Part shown: positions 33,476 to 43,604 of the stretch, piece after piece
Numbering within the stretch: position 1 is the stretch's first letter
Layout of the letters: every line of letters begins with the position of its first letter
Assembly (NCBI GenBank): GCA_958298945.1
Contig: OY282605.1
Location: forward strand, 24,034,811 to 24,098,810
DNA length: 64,000 nt
Direction of reading: 5' to 3'
From: Atherix ibis
Lineage: Eukaryota; Arthropoda; Insecta; Diptera; Athericidae
Made by a program: the position numbers and the translations under genes
Notes under the pieces: model-generated
The model's input: the letters and a program-made list of their open reading frames with translations, nothing else
Told to the model about the DNA's origin: nothing
Databases searched by the model: none

Positions 33476-35633
33476 TAAATAACCAAATATAATCTAAAAT
33501 GACATATATATTTGACAAACTGTCAAATGACAAGGCTGTGCTTTGAAAACTACAAAATGGATAACCTATAATTGCCTTCTTGCACGTGTATAGTAAATAA
33601 TTTGTTCTTCTATAAAAAAAAAAGTGAATCAAATAAAAAATGCATACGTAAAGGACTCAAAGTCATGGTCTATTAACCAAAACAGAAAAAAAACATATTA
33701 TTTTTATCATGTAATGTTCAATCGAATCGATTTTGTTGTTAGATAAAAAGCTCGTAATTTCGTTGGAAATTTATCGAAATAGAATTACTTAAATGCTTTC
33801 ATGACTTCATAAGGAGGGGAAAAACACATTAAATCAATTTTATTTTCTAGAAAATTAAATTCCCTTAATGTTCATTAATAAAAACAAAACAAAAAAAACA
33901 CACACATATAAGAATATCACCAATAAAATTACTTACAAATGGATTAAAGGATATTTCTATGCACACATAAACAGATTAAATTAACCGAAAAGCTAAAATA
34001 GTTACTTTTTTATAATATATTCTATATTTAAGTGGGAAGGTCCTACCTAGTATGTACAGAAGTTGTCGTATATAGGGTCATTAAGTGTTTAAAAATCCAT
34101 AATGCAGTCGCACGAATGGATGGAAGGTGACATAAATTCGAATAAACAAGTACAAGCACAAAAAAAAGCTATTCTGATTTTGTAAATGGATAAAAGCCAC
34201 CTCTACCTACCTTAGGTGGGATCGTAAATATCCTTTCTAACCTTGAAGAAAAGAATATTTTCTTCCTAACAACATTATTCTATTTCACAATAATTCCATA
34301 GATTCACTCCTTTTGTACCCACCCATACCATTGGGCATTATGAATTGTCCAAGGTGGAAGGACTTAGGGTTATAAAGTCCAAGGACGTTCACGTATGGTA
34401 TGCAGTTGTCCACTAATCAATAATATATTGTAGTCGATTATGACTTACAAAAAAAAAAAAAGAAGAAGAACACTTCGTATTATCGCTAAGGCTATGTACA
34501 TATCAGCAAACGCCCTATAATGACAAAAATTTCGATTTGTTTTATCGTGTCAACCCCATCGGAATAGTGGAAATAGACAACATTCGACAAATTTGATGTG
34601 CGTTCATTAACATTCGTACAAGTACCTTTGTGCAACGTCAGTACTCATCCTTGGATTAAGCTATTGACCGAATTCCATTAATCGTTTTATTCTTAATGGT
34701 CCTGAATCTGAATTCGATTGTTAATCGATAACACAACGTGATAGATAGTGCGTAAGGCAAATAACCTCAATTTTGTCCTTTTACGAATTATTAGCCATTG
34801 AGTTGTTAAAATGATAAAAGTATTTTTTCACGTTCATTATCTGATCCCTTCTGAGAATTACAATATTATAAATTGGTGACCTTAATACCTTTTGTAGTTC
34901 ATGACCTAAACTGGGTTTTTTTCTTTCTTTTTTCAAAAAGAAACCAACCATGTCCTTTTTCTCATTGAGTGGTTAATCCTTATTATCGATTTTTTAATTA
35001 TTATTCACCAGAAGATACGGAACCTATTTTTACCAATACTTTTTAACTGGGAAATTTTATTTAAATATTAATGTTAGCCGTAATTTTTGGGGGAAATTTT
35101 TAGAGTGTAAAAAAAAATGACAGCCACAACTAGTAATTATGCATGCCCAAGGATAACATTTGAAATTTATTTTATTTTATACCAAATAATCGTGGGAGTT
35201 TTTTTTGCAAATAAAGTAATTACTATCAATTTCTTAAAAATAATTTTTTTTTAAAAACTTCTCCACATTTTTCTTTTATTTACCAACTAAATTTTGATAA
35301 TTTTATTGTAATTTTGCTTTGAAAGTAAATTTTGACAGTTCTTCAGTGTCGTCCATTTTGAAATTTTTCACCTAGCAAAATGGAAGAAGGAAAATTTTTA
35401 AAATCAGCTGTCAAATAAACGCTTTTGCAAATGACAATGAACAATTAACTGTGAATCTACTTTAAATGCATTATTTAAAATAGTTACTTTTAAAATGAGC
35501 TCAAATCTTATAGTTTTATTATTAAAGTTAAAGTTTTTGGACATTTTTCGATCATCTGTCACTTTTTATGATCGGAAAACGTCAAAACTTTATAGAATAT
35601 TTATTGATGTAATCCTAAGTAATTTTTTTTAAC
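33476..35633. other. AT-rich non-genic stretch
   Basis: No recognised gene or repeat over about 2.1 kb. Only short chance frames occur (for example minus 33450-33632). Confidence 0.55.
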
Positions 35634-35686
35634 GTTAATATTTTGATATAGTCGATGTGCTATATCGACTATATTAAAATATTAAC
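35634..35686. repeat. 23-bp inverted repeat with a 7-base spacer
   Basis: 35634-35656 and 35664-35686 are reverse complements with one mismatch. The arms contain TATAGTCGAT. It lies directly beside the truncated end of the mariner fragment that follows. Confidence 0.9.
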
Positions 35687-35689
35687 TAT

Positions 35690-35900
35690 ATCAAAAATGC
35701 TCGTTTATACTCCTTTGAATGTTGATGATAGTACCGTGAAGACGTCATTTCAAGTAACTGTCATAGATCAGGTGAATAGCAGAGCTGATTGATAGGGATG
35801 ACTGTGTGACAGAGGGCGTTGTCATGGTGGGATAACCATGTACCTGTAATGTCCAATCTGAAGTGAGAACCTTTTTTTCTGAGTCTTATAAGGATTCTTC
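35690..35900 (-). pseudogene. Fourth mariner-type transposase, short remnant (group D)
   Basis: Read on the minus strand from about 35880 downward: RLRKKGSHFRLDITGTWLSH, then HDNALCHTV (second catalytic Asp block), then QLCYSPDL, and after a deletion that removes the third-Asp block, LK.RLHGTIINIQRSINE. The last matches the family block LKGR.FGT...IQ. The order and spacing are right for a mariner transposase and the residues differ from groups A to C. No terminal repeats were found. Only about 200 bases survive. Confidence 0.75.
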
Positions 35901-36049
35901 ATCAGCTTCAATGTAAAAATCGACAGTCTGACCTCACTTGTCCGACATTTTTAGTAGTTTTAGATGATAAATGCCTCACTGAGCTAGGTTAGTCTTTCAC
36001 TGTTTCTCAGACCTCCAAAAATTGCTTTATGCCACCAAAAAACTTATGC

Positions 36050-36530
36050 TCTTGATAAGGAATATACCCTTTATAGGCTCATTGCAACTACTTTTAACAA
36101 TATTTATGAGGCTCTTAAAACCCACAAGTAACTGTAGAGAAGCCATTGTATCAGCGAAAAGTGACTATTCTGAAAATGGTCTGAAAATTCCTTGAGAATT
36201 ACGAAGGGTTGATCGTTATTCGGAATTCTGTGCGCTATGACCGTTTGAGAACCGAATTTTTTAGGTCACACAACACAACAATTTTTACCTTATTACACGA
36301 CCAGTTCTAAATATGCATAATTTGACGCCGTTAGATAACATCCATCAAGTAATGCCCGAATTACAGTCTGAATTGTGCGAAAAAGTCATCAGAAATTATT
36401 TCAAAAAGATCGAGTCCCGCAATAATTCTTGTGGCGGTCATGTAAATAATGTCCTTTCCTTCATGCATAATTAAAAAAAACAAGGTCTAAGCAAGTACAA
36501 TATAATAAAATAAAAAACTTGTATAACCTA
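36050..36530 (+). repeat. IR-1 copy c
   Basis: Shares with copy d (minus strand) GAGGCT.TTAAAACCC.CAAGTAACTG and GCGAAAAGTGACT. Shares with copy e GAAGCCATTGTAT and TGTGCGCTATGACCGT-like text. Shares with copies b and d the block CATCAAGTAATGCCCGAATT. The array segments A and B are present only once or partly deleted here. It is followed directly by the 25-bp minisatellite. Confidence 0.78.
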
Positions 36531-36534
36531 TTAT

Positions 36535-38090
36535 TAGCTTCCAGGAAGATGTACTGGAACTTTGTCATACCATTTGTAATGGTACCTTATCTTAATATTC
36601 GTGGTGGAACCTTGCCGTAGCATTCGTAGGACATTCTTAGTAAAATCTACTATCGGAACCTTATTTCAAAAATTTTACATTTTCAGATAAATTTGTACGT
36701 ATCGGAACCTTATCTCAAAATTTGTAGCAGAACCTTAAAGTAGCATTCGTTGTTGGATATTGGTACAGAATTCGTAGCAGTACCTTGTCCTAGCATTCAT
36801 AATGAAACTTTAGCTTAGAATTTACAGCGGAACCTTACCGTAGCTTCAGTAATGTAACCTTGTCCCGGAATTTGTAATGTTGCCTTATCCTAACAGTCGT
36901 AATGGAACCTTGTCCAAACATTAAAAGCGGAACCCTGTCCTAGTATTTGTCGTGGAACCTTGCCATATCATTCTCAAATGGAACTTGTTCTACCATTGAC
37001 AGTGGAACCTTATCCTAACATTTGTAGTGGAACCTTATCATAATATTCGTATTGTACCTTGTTCCGGCATTTGTAGTAGGACCTAAACCTAGTATTCGTA
37101 TCAGAACCTTCTCTCCGATTTTGTTGAGGAACCTTACCGTAGGATTTGCTGCAGAACCTTATCACAGGAATGGCAGCAGAACCTTGTTCTAGCATTTGTA
37201 ATGGAACTTTATCCTAGAATTTGCAGCGGAACGTTATCCTAGGTTCGGAATGGGAAACTTATCTCGAAATTCGGAACGGAACCTTATAGTAGCATTCGTT
37301 GTGGGGCATTTTTACAGAATTCGTAGCATAACCTTTTCCTAGCATTCGTAATGAAACTTGAGCTTAAAATTTACCATAGCTTCCTACCAGTCGTAACGGA
37401 ACCTTGTCCTAACAATTGTAGTAGAACCTTATTATAGCATTCGTAGTGTACTTTGTCCTGGCATTCGTAGTAGAACCTAACTCTAGTATTCGTATCAGAA
37501 CATTGTCGCCGATTTTGTTAAGGAACCTTATCGTAGCGTGCACAGTGGAACCGTGCCACCGGATTTCCAGCGGAACCTTGCCTCAAGATTTGCAACAAGG
37601 TTTCATTACGGGAACCTTGTCCCAGAATACATAAATTAACCTTGTCTTACAATTCATGGCGGAACCTTGCCCTAATATTCGTAGTGGAACATTGCAATAT
37701 TATTCGTAGTGTACTTTGTCCTGGTATTCATAGTAAAACCTAGCCCTAGCATTCGTGTCGGAACCTTGTCGCCGATTTTGTTACGAAATCTTATCATAGC
37801 ATTCGCAGTGCAACTTTGCCAGATGATTCGTAATGAAACCTTATCCCAGAATTTTTAGCGGGCCTTTATCGTAATATATCATTATCATGGCTTCAGTAAC
37901 GGAACCTTGCCCCGAAATCCGTAGTGGAACCTTACCGTTTCATTCGCTGTGGAACCATTTTCTAGCATTCACAACTGAACCTTACCCTAACATTCACAGT
38001 GGAACCTTGCCCAACAATTTGCAAAGGACCCTTGTCTGAGAATTTATGGCGGAACATTGCCCTAACATTCGCAGTGGAACCTTATCCATG
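36535..38090. repeat. 25-bp minisatellite, GGAACCTTGTCCTAGCATTC type, about 60 copies
   Basis: Diverged tandem array with a period of about 25 bases. A typical unit is GTGGAACCTTGTCCTAGCAT followed by TCGTA, with the CCTT and ATTCGTA blocks most conserved. Units differ at many positions, so the array is old or evolves with little homogenisation. Short frames on both strands (37010-37195, 37446-37634) are repeat translations. Confidence 0.93.
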
Positions 38091-38350
38091 CAGTGATTCC
38101 ATTTAGATTTAAAAAGTATCCCATTTTTTTTTGTCGATTTTTTTTAAATTAGAAGAAAAAACTAGAAAATTTAAATAATAACTGCAAATATAATCATTTA
38201 AAATTTGAAGAGAGCAATTTATAATGAGGATAAGGGTAAAAAGGTCCTTAAGACCAATTGAAATAGGCCCTTTTCTGCACTATTTAATATAAGATCCCAG
38301 TACTGATTGCCGACTATCTAGTTTAATATTCAATTGAGAATTTAAATGTG
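38091..38350. other. AT-rich spacer
   Basis: No feature seen between the 25-bp array and the next mariner copy. Confidence 0.5.
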
Positions 38351-39230
38351 CGAGGTCTGTTCAAAAAGTATCGAACTTTTCAAGAGTTTTGAATTTCCGC
38401 GGGTTACGTAAATTCGATTTTCGATTTTTTGTGGCATTATGTTAATACTTATGTCTCTCAGTTATGCCGACAAGTTCGGCCATTTTGAATATTCAGTTAA
38501 TTTTTGACAGCTGCTTTGCTTGCACGTGTTTTGGTTCGTCTTCGGTTTTCGCATTAACATTGCTAAGGAGCTGTTGGACTCTGTTCGCGACGACCCAAAT
38601 TTGCTCCAGAAGGTCATAACTAGTGACGAATCATGGGTTTATGGTTATGACGTGGAAACCAAAACTCAATCATCCCAATGGAAGCTGCCGCACGAGCCAA
38701 GACCGAAAAAAGCGCGCCAAGTGCGGTCGAATATGAAGGTTTTGCTTACAGTTTTCTTTGATTGCAGGAGCGTGGTGCATGTTTTTGCCACAGGGTAGAA
38801 CGGTCAATAAGGAAGATTACCTGCAAGTTATGCGCAAGTTGCGTGAAGCAATCTGCCAGAAACGCACGGATTTGTGGAAGAACAAACAAATTGGCTTTTA
38901 CCATTTTTGGCCAAAAACAACACACTAATAATGCCGCAGCCACCGTATTCCCCAGATCTGGCCCCCCATGACTTTTTCTTGTTCCTGAAACTGAAGAGCC
39001 CCATGAAAGGACGACGCTACGCTACGATTGAGGAGATAAAGACGGCATTGAAGGAGGATCTGAACAAGATCATAAAAAATGATTTTTTTGAAGTGCTTCG
39101 AGGATTGGAAAAAAAAGTTGGCACAAGTGTATAATATTTGGTGGGGATTACTTTGAAGGGAACAAAATAGATATTCATGAATAAATAAATAATTTTTGAA
39201 AAAACACAAAATTCGCGGTACTTTTCGAAT
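38351..39230 (+). mobile_element. Mariner group A, copy 3 (internally deleted)
   Basis: The left terminal repeat CGAGGTCTGTTCAAAAAGTA is intact at 38351, but the base pair before it is TG and not TA. The right terminal repeat is recognisable only in its inner part (TTCGCGGTACTTTT near 39212) and then diverges. About 880 bases remain. The 5' leader is present and the N-terminal half of the transposase gene is deleted. The altered right end suggests the element can no longer move. Confidence 0.9.
38550..39184 (+). pseudogene. Mariner group A transposase, C-terminal half (copy 3)
   Basis: Begins abruptly at RINIAKELLDSVRDDPNLLQ, with the whole helix-turn-helix half missing. It continues through the first catalytic block SDESWVYGYDVETK, QSSQWKLPHEPRPKKARQVR and LLTVFFDC. 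A frameshift near 38780 follows. The second-Asp region is deleted around 38900 (KNNTLIMPQ follows WLL directly). The PPYSPDLAPHDFFLFLKLKS block (third Asp) and GRRYATIEEIKTALKEDLNK remain. It ends at 39184 after a further frameshift. Confidence 0.92.
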
Positions 39231-39234
39231 GTTC

Positions 39235-41475
39235 TTCTTTTTTTAAGTAAAATAGGATTTTTTTCTTTTTAAATACCAACTTTTTCGCGTTAAAAACATC
39301 TTTGTTGACGGTAAGGAATTTTTCACTAATGAAAATTCAAGTGGTTTATTTCGATTTATTTTAGAAATCATCTCAAACAATGAGACTATACTGAACATAA
39401 AAAAGTGCATTACTTTAAGAAGTGAAATACAATAAAAAAATGTTAAAGTTCTAAGTGCATTTTAAATTCGTAACATTAAAGAAAAATTCACTCAAGATTT
39501 TTGTAAGCTTCTCCTAAAAAAGAAAGATTACAAAATATATCAAAAGTTAATGTTCATTAAATACTTTTATATTTTTTTTCTTTAATTAGAAAATGCATAA
39601 ATATCAGCAAAATATTTTTGTGAGGGAAAACCTTAACGAAAAATAAATGGCAAATCATAATCGAAATTATCCAAAAATACATATGCCACCACAACGTAAA
39701 TGACGCAAATTACTACCATCATTTTTTATTCCGAATAATTTTCTTTAATGATTCAACAATTTATTCGTAATTTTTCTCTGCCATTTTTGTAGGGAAAATC
39801 TATAGCCTTAAAGAAAAATCCAATTATTAAATGAAAATGTTTAATATGCAAAAAAAAATATCTATAATTTTTTTTTTTGTATTTTAGAGAGAAATTTTTT
39901 TCATTTTCAGATAAATTTTTTAACGACGATTAATAATTTATGCAAAATTACCTGAAAATTTTCTGTTCTAAATGTTTCTGTTTACCTGACCGTCCCGAGG
40001 TCAGGTGTCGAGGTCTGTAAATGTTGTCTGTGAGAGAGAAAAAACGCTTTGACACTAAATTGTCAGTGGTATTCGTTCGATTAGATTATTAATTGAATAT
40101 TTAACGAAGGAAAAAAAAATATTTCGTGAAGTTTTTTCTTCTTTCGTGAGCGAATTTACAAAGGCGATCTTGTGTTTTTTGCTTGTTAAATAGCTAAAAG
40201 TTGGTTCAAGTTCAAATATCCAGGGCAGTAGCGCCCCACCAATAATAATTTTGTTAACTTTTATGTAACAAGGAAAATTGGAACACACATTATTAAATAC
40301 AGACAATGTGAGTCCTGCCTTGCTAAGTGCCTACTCGAACAGGCACTAAATCTTGTTGGGAAGAGGCGTTTACATTGAATAAGTAACAAATCTTTTTGGC
40401 GAAGTTGTTTGACCGCGAGTGCAAATCCCACGCTCCCAGATTCCAGACTCTATTCAACGTGCTAATCACTGTTTTTAAACGAGTCTCTCCACTTCTTACT
40501 GGCAAGTCTATAGTCAGTCGCACATGCGCCCACAACCGACAAGATCTCAATTTACTGATTTCGGTGCCGCTGTGTCGCCTCTGGTGGCTTCTAGCATTTT
40601 TAATTGTTTCGGTTCTTTTGTAGTCGAACATTGCAAAGCTAATCGTGCCACAGCGATGAACTTGTTCCACTGTCGTACAAGCTGTGTTTGGAGCCTACTC
40701 GCCAGGCATAACAAACCCGTTGAGACAGACTTATTTGTATTCGGTGTGCTAGGCACGCAACTTGCAGTCTGTTCCATCTAATTAGAAAGTGTGCTCCAAA
40801 CAGACTCCCCCCATATTCTACGAATATTGCCGCAAATACAAAAATAATCATCTCTTAACCAAGTTTAGATACCATCAGACCAACACACCTTCACTTTGGA
40901 TTCGTTTTCCGATTTAATTTCTGATTGCCATTTCCGTCTGGTTAAGATTTCTGTTTAAAGATTTTCCGCTGTTAAAACGGTGAACTTTGATTATTTTTTT
41001 TTTTTGTGCAAAACAACGGAAACACCTACACGCACGCTTCTTTTCCCATCATGTCTTTCCGTTCAACTATGCTTAACGATCATAATATATGTACGGGCGA
41101 ATATTTTCCGCTTCCAAGACCTTATTAATACCATTGATAACTTTATTTGGACATGAACGTTTGGCTACATTGAACACTGCTACGTGGAGCACACACAGGG
41201 TCATATTAAATCCATCCGCTAATCCAAAGAAATATTAACCAGACGAATTACAGTTCAATTTTTATGACGATCATTGTTGCACTGTTTAGGATATTAGATA
41301 CTAAAAATATTATTTAGAACCGTAGTCAACGAATATTGATTTAAGAAAAAATTATTTTAAGTCATAGCAAAATTGCATTTAATTTTTATCGGTATTAATT
41401 AGGCGTTATCCGATTTGTACTTTGCAAAGTAAAGTTAAATGAACTACATTTAAAATTCAAGTTACCATGATCTTT
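39235..41475. other. Non-genic DNA with a GC-richer block
   Basis: 39235-40280 is AT-rich with no recognised gene. About 40290-40880 is markedly less AT-rich, non-repetitive within the window, and has overlapping open frames of 66-115 codons on both strands that I cannot assign. It may be a retroelement terminal region, a promoter or 5' exon, or an old repeat. 40880-41475 shows nothing recognisable. Confidence 0.45.
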
Positions 41476-41479
41476 TTTT

Positions 41480-42540
41480 CTTTTTCATTTTATTAATTAG
41501 ACCTTGGCATTATTGGAGACTTCTTGCAGAACCCAACCTTTTTGAGGTAATTTTTAACGACTAGCAAATTTCAAGTTGTAATTCGGCCATTACTTGACAG
41601 ATGTTGGTTTTTAAATGCTCTAAAATGCATATTTTTACAAAAAAAAACTTGTAAAATTTTACGATCTTGGTGATCAATTGAAATCACCAAACTTCGAAAC
41701 TATGCGTGTTGAAAACTTCAATCAGCGTCAAATTTTACGATCTTGGTGATCAATTGACATCACCAAACCACGAAATTATGCGTTCTGGGAACTTCCATCG
41801 GCGTCAAATTTTACGATCTTGGTGATCAATTGACATCACCAAACCACGAAATTATGCGTTCTGGGAACTTCCATCGGCGTCAAATTTTACGATCTTGGTG
41901 ATCAATTGACATTACCAAACCACGAAATTATGCGTTCTGGGAACTTCCAACGGCGTAAAATTTTACGATCTTAATGATCAATTGACATCAACAAACCACG
42001 AAATTATGCGCCCTTTGGTAAAACCAAAATTTGTCGTATTGAGTGGTTTATGGCATCGTTTTGTTTAAACCACATATGGTCCAGATTAAAATCTTCAAGT
42101 TGGGGTCAAAAAAAAAGGTTATCATACGCCCATATCGCTCAGAATTAACGGAAACGGTCTGTTATGCTTCATTTTCAAAGAAATTACACTTTCAGACCAA
42201 AATGGACACCATACAGTCACTTTTTACGGGAGCAATACCTCCAGTACAGTCACTTGCGGGTTTTAACAGCCTCATATATGGCAATTTTGCTTATTGACGT
42301 ATTTACCATGTGTGAAATGAGCCTCATCACAAGAGAAACCTACTCCTCTTAACCGTAAAGAAAGTGCGGCTTTTGTAGAAAATCTTTACAATTTGAACAT
42401 ATAGTTTGGTATAATTAAATGAACCCTAATACCAAAATGCACACCAGGCAGTCACTTTTCGCAGATTAATGTCTTCTCTACAGTAATTTGTGTACGACCA
42501 TAATCTCCTCTGAAAACACAAAATATGGCTACGGCGGAAT
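41480..42540 (-). repeat. IR-1 copy d, the longest copy, with an internal 76-bp array
   Basis: Read on the minus strand: CTGTAGAGAAGACATTAATC and GCGAAAAGTGACT; GAGGCTGTTAAAACCCGCAA; GAAGATTTTAATCTGGACCA; CCACTCAATACGACAAATTT (segment A, single here); then segment B repeated about five times; then GAGCATTTAAAAACCAACAT, GTCAAGTAATGGCCGAATTA and TTAAAAATTACCTCAAAAAG. The order matches copies a, c and e. A partial internal duplication is also visible: two related blocks around GTGACTG..TGGTGT..ATTTTGG near 42200 and 42450. No shared coding frame was found. Confidence 0.78.
41655..42018. repeat. 76-bp tandem array (about 5 copies) inside IR-1 copy d
   Basis: Unit on the plus strand: CAAATTTTACGATCTTGGTG, ATCAATTGACATCACCAAAC, CACGAAATTATGCGTTCTGG, GAACTTCCATCGGCGT. 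Central units are almost identical, while the first and last are more diverged. Each unit contains its own small inverted motif, TTGGTGAT...ATCACCAA. It corresponds to one segment of IR-1 copy e (about 52035-52110), adjacent to the segment expanded in copy a. Confidence 0.95.
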
Positions 42541-42744
42541 CAGCACATTTGCAGAAAGTTTTTTTTTCAATTTAAACGTTTTTTTATATAGAAATGACAC
42601 CCACTGACTTCGTTAAAATTTACCCCCACTGATTTACGCTGTTTCTGTTATTTTGCATGTGCAAAAAATGTATTTTCGAAAAAATTTGGGCAGAACTTTT
42701 GTATAGAGGCCTAACCAGTTCCATAATCTAAGACGAAATAGATA

Positions 42745-43602
42745 CGAGGTCTGTTCAAAACGTATGGCGATTTTTGAATTTCCGCGGCGTTATGTTGGTA
42801 CTCATGTTTCTCACTTATGCCGACAAGTTCGGCCATTTTGTATGTTCAGTTAATTTTTGACAGTTGCTTTGCTTGCACGTGTTTTGGCTCGTCTTCGATC
42901 TTTGCACATTTTCGACCAAAAACAGCATCGCATTAACATTGCTAAGGGGAGTTGTTGGACTCTGTCCACGACGACGCAAATTTGCTCCAGAGGGTCTTGC
43001 GAATCATGAGTTTAAGGTTATGACGTGGAAACCAAAGCTCAGTCATCCCAATGGAAGCTCCCGCACGAGCCAAGACCGAAAAAAGCGCGCAAAGTTCGGT
43101 CGAATATGAAGGTTTTGCTTACAGTTTTCTTCGATTGCAGGGGTGTGGTGCATCATGAGTTCTTGCCACAGAGTAGAACGGTCATTAAGGAATATTACTT
43201 GCAAGTTATGCGCAAGTTCCGCGAAGCAATCCGCCAGAAACGCCCGGATTTGTGAAAGAACCAAAATTGTCTTTTGCACTATGATAACGCCCACGCTCAC
43301 GCATCGTTGCTTGTGCGCGAATTTTTTGCCAAAACCAAAATACTATTAATGCCGCAGCCACCGTATTCCCCATATCTGGCCGCGTGTGACTTTCTTGTTC
43401 CCGAAACAGATTCTTTGATCCATTTTTTGGAATGGTCAAAAATCGAAAACCAGCCAAAACACGTGCTAGCAAAGCAGCTGTCAAAAATTAACTGTACCTT
43501 AGTGAGACATGAGTATCAACATAACGCCACAAAAAAATCGACAATCGAATATACGTAACCCGAGGAAATTCAAAACTCGCGATACTTTATGAACAGGCCT
43601 CG
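42745..43602 (+). mobile_element. Mariner group A, copy 4, with long inverted arms
   Basis: TA flanks (42743-42744, 43603-43604). The left end is the normal group A 5' end. The right end is not the group A 3' end. From 43407 to 43602 it is the reverse complement of a group A 5' end, including the leader and the transposase start codon region (inverse of CAAAAAATGGATCAAAG). The element therefore has inverted arms of up to about 196 bases instead of the usual short repeats. The right-arm leader is more complete than the left (it includes TTACGTATATTCGATTGTCG, missing on the left), so the arm was copied from another group A element or from this one before a deletion. Confidence 0.93.
42911..43406 (+). 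pseudogene. Mariner group A transposase remnant (copy 4)
   Basis: Reads RPKTASH/RINIAK-like sequence, a frameshifted DDPNLL block, ETKAQSSQWKLPHEPRPKK, LLTVFFDCRGVVHHEFLP, YYLQVMRKFREAIRQKRPDL, a stop, then HYDNAHAHASLLVREFFAK (second catalytic Asp) and PPYSPYLAACDF (third Asp). The C-terminal part is lost at the junction with the inverted arm. The N-terminal helix-turn-helix half is deleted, as in copies 3 and 5. This is the only group A copy here that keeps the HYDNAHAH block. Confidence 0.92.
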
Positions 43603-43604
43603 TA

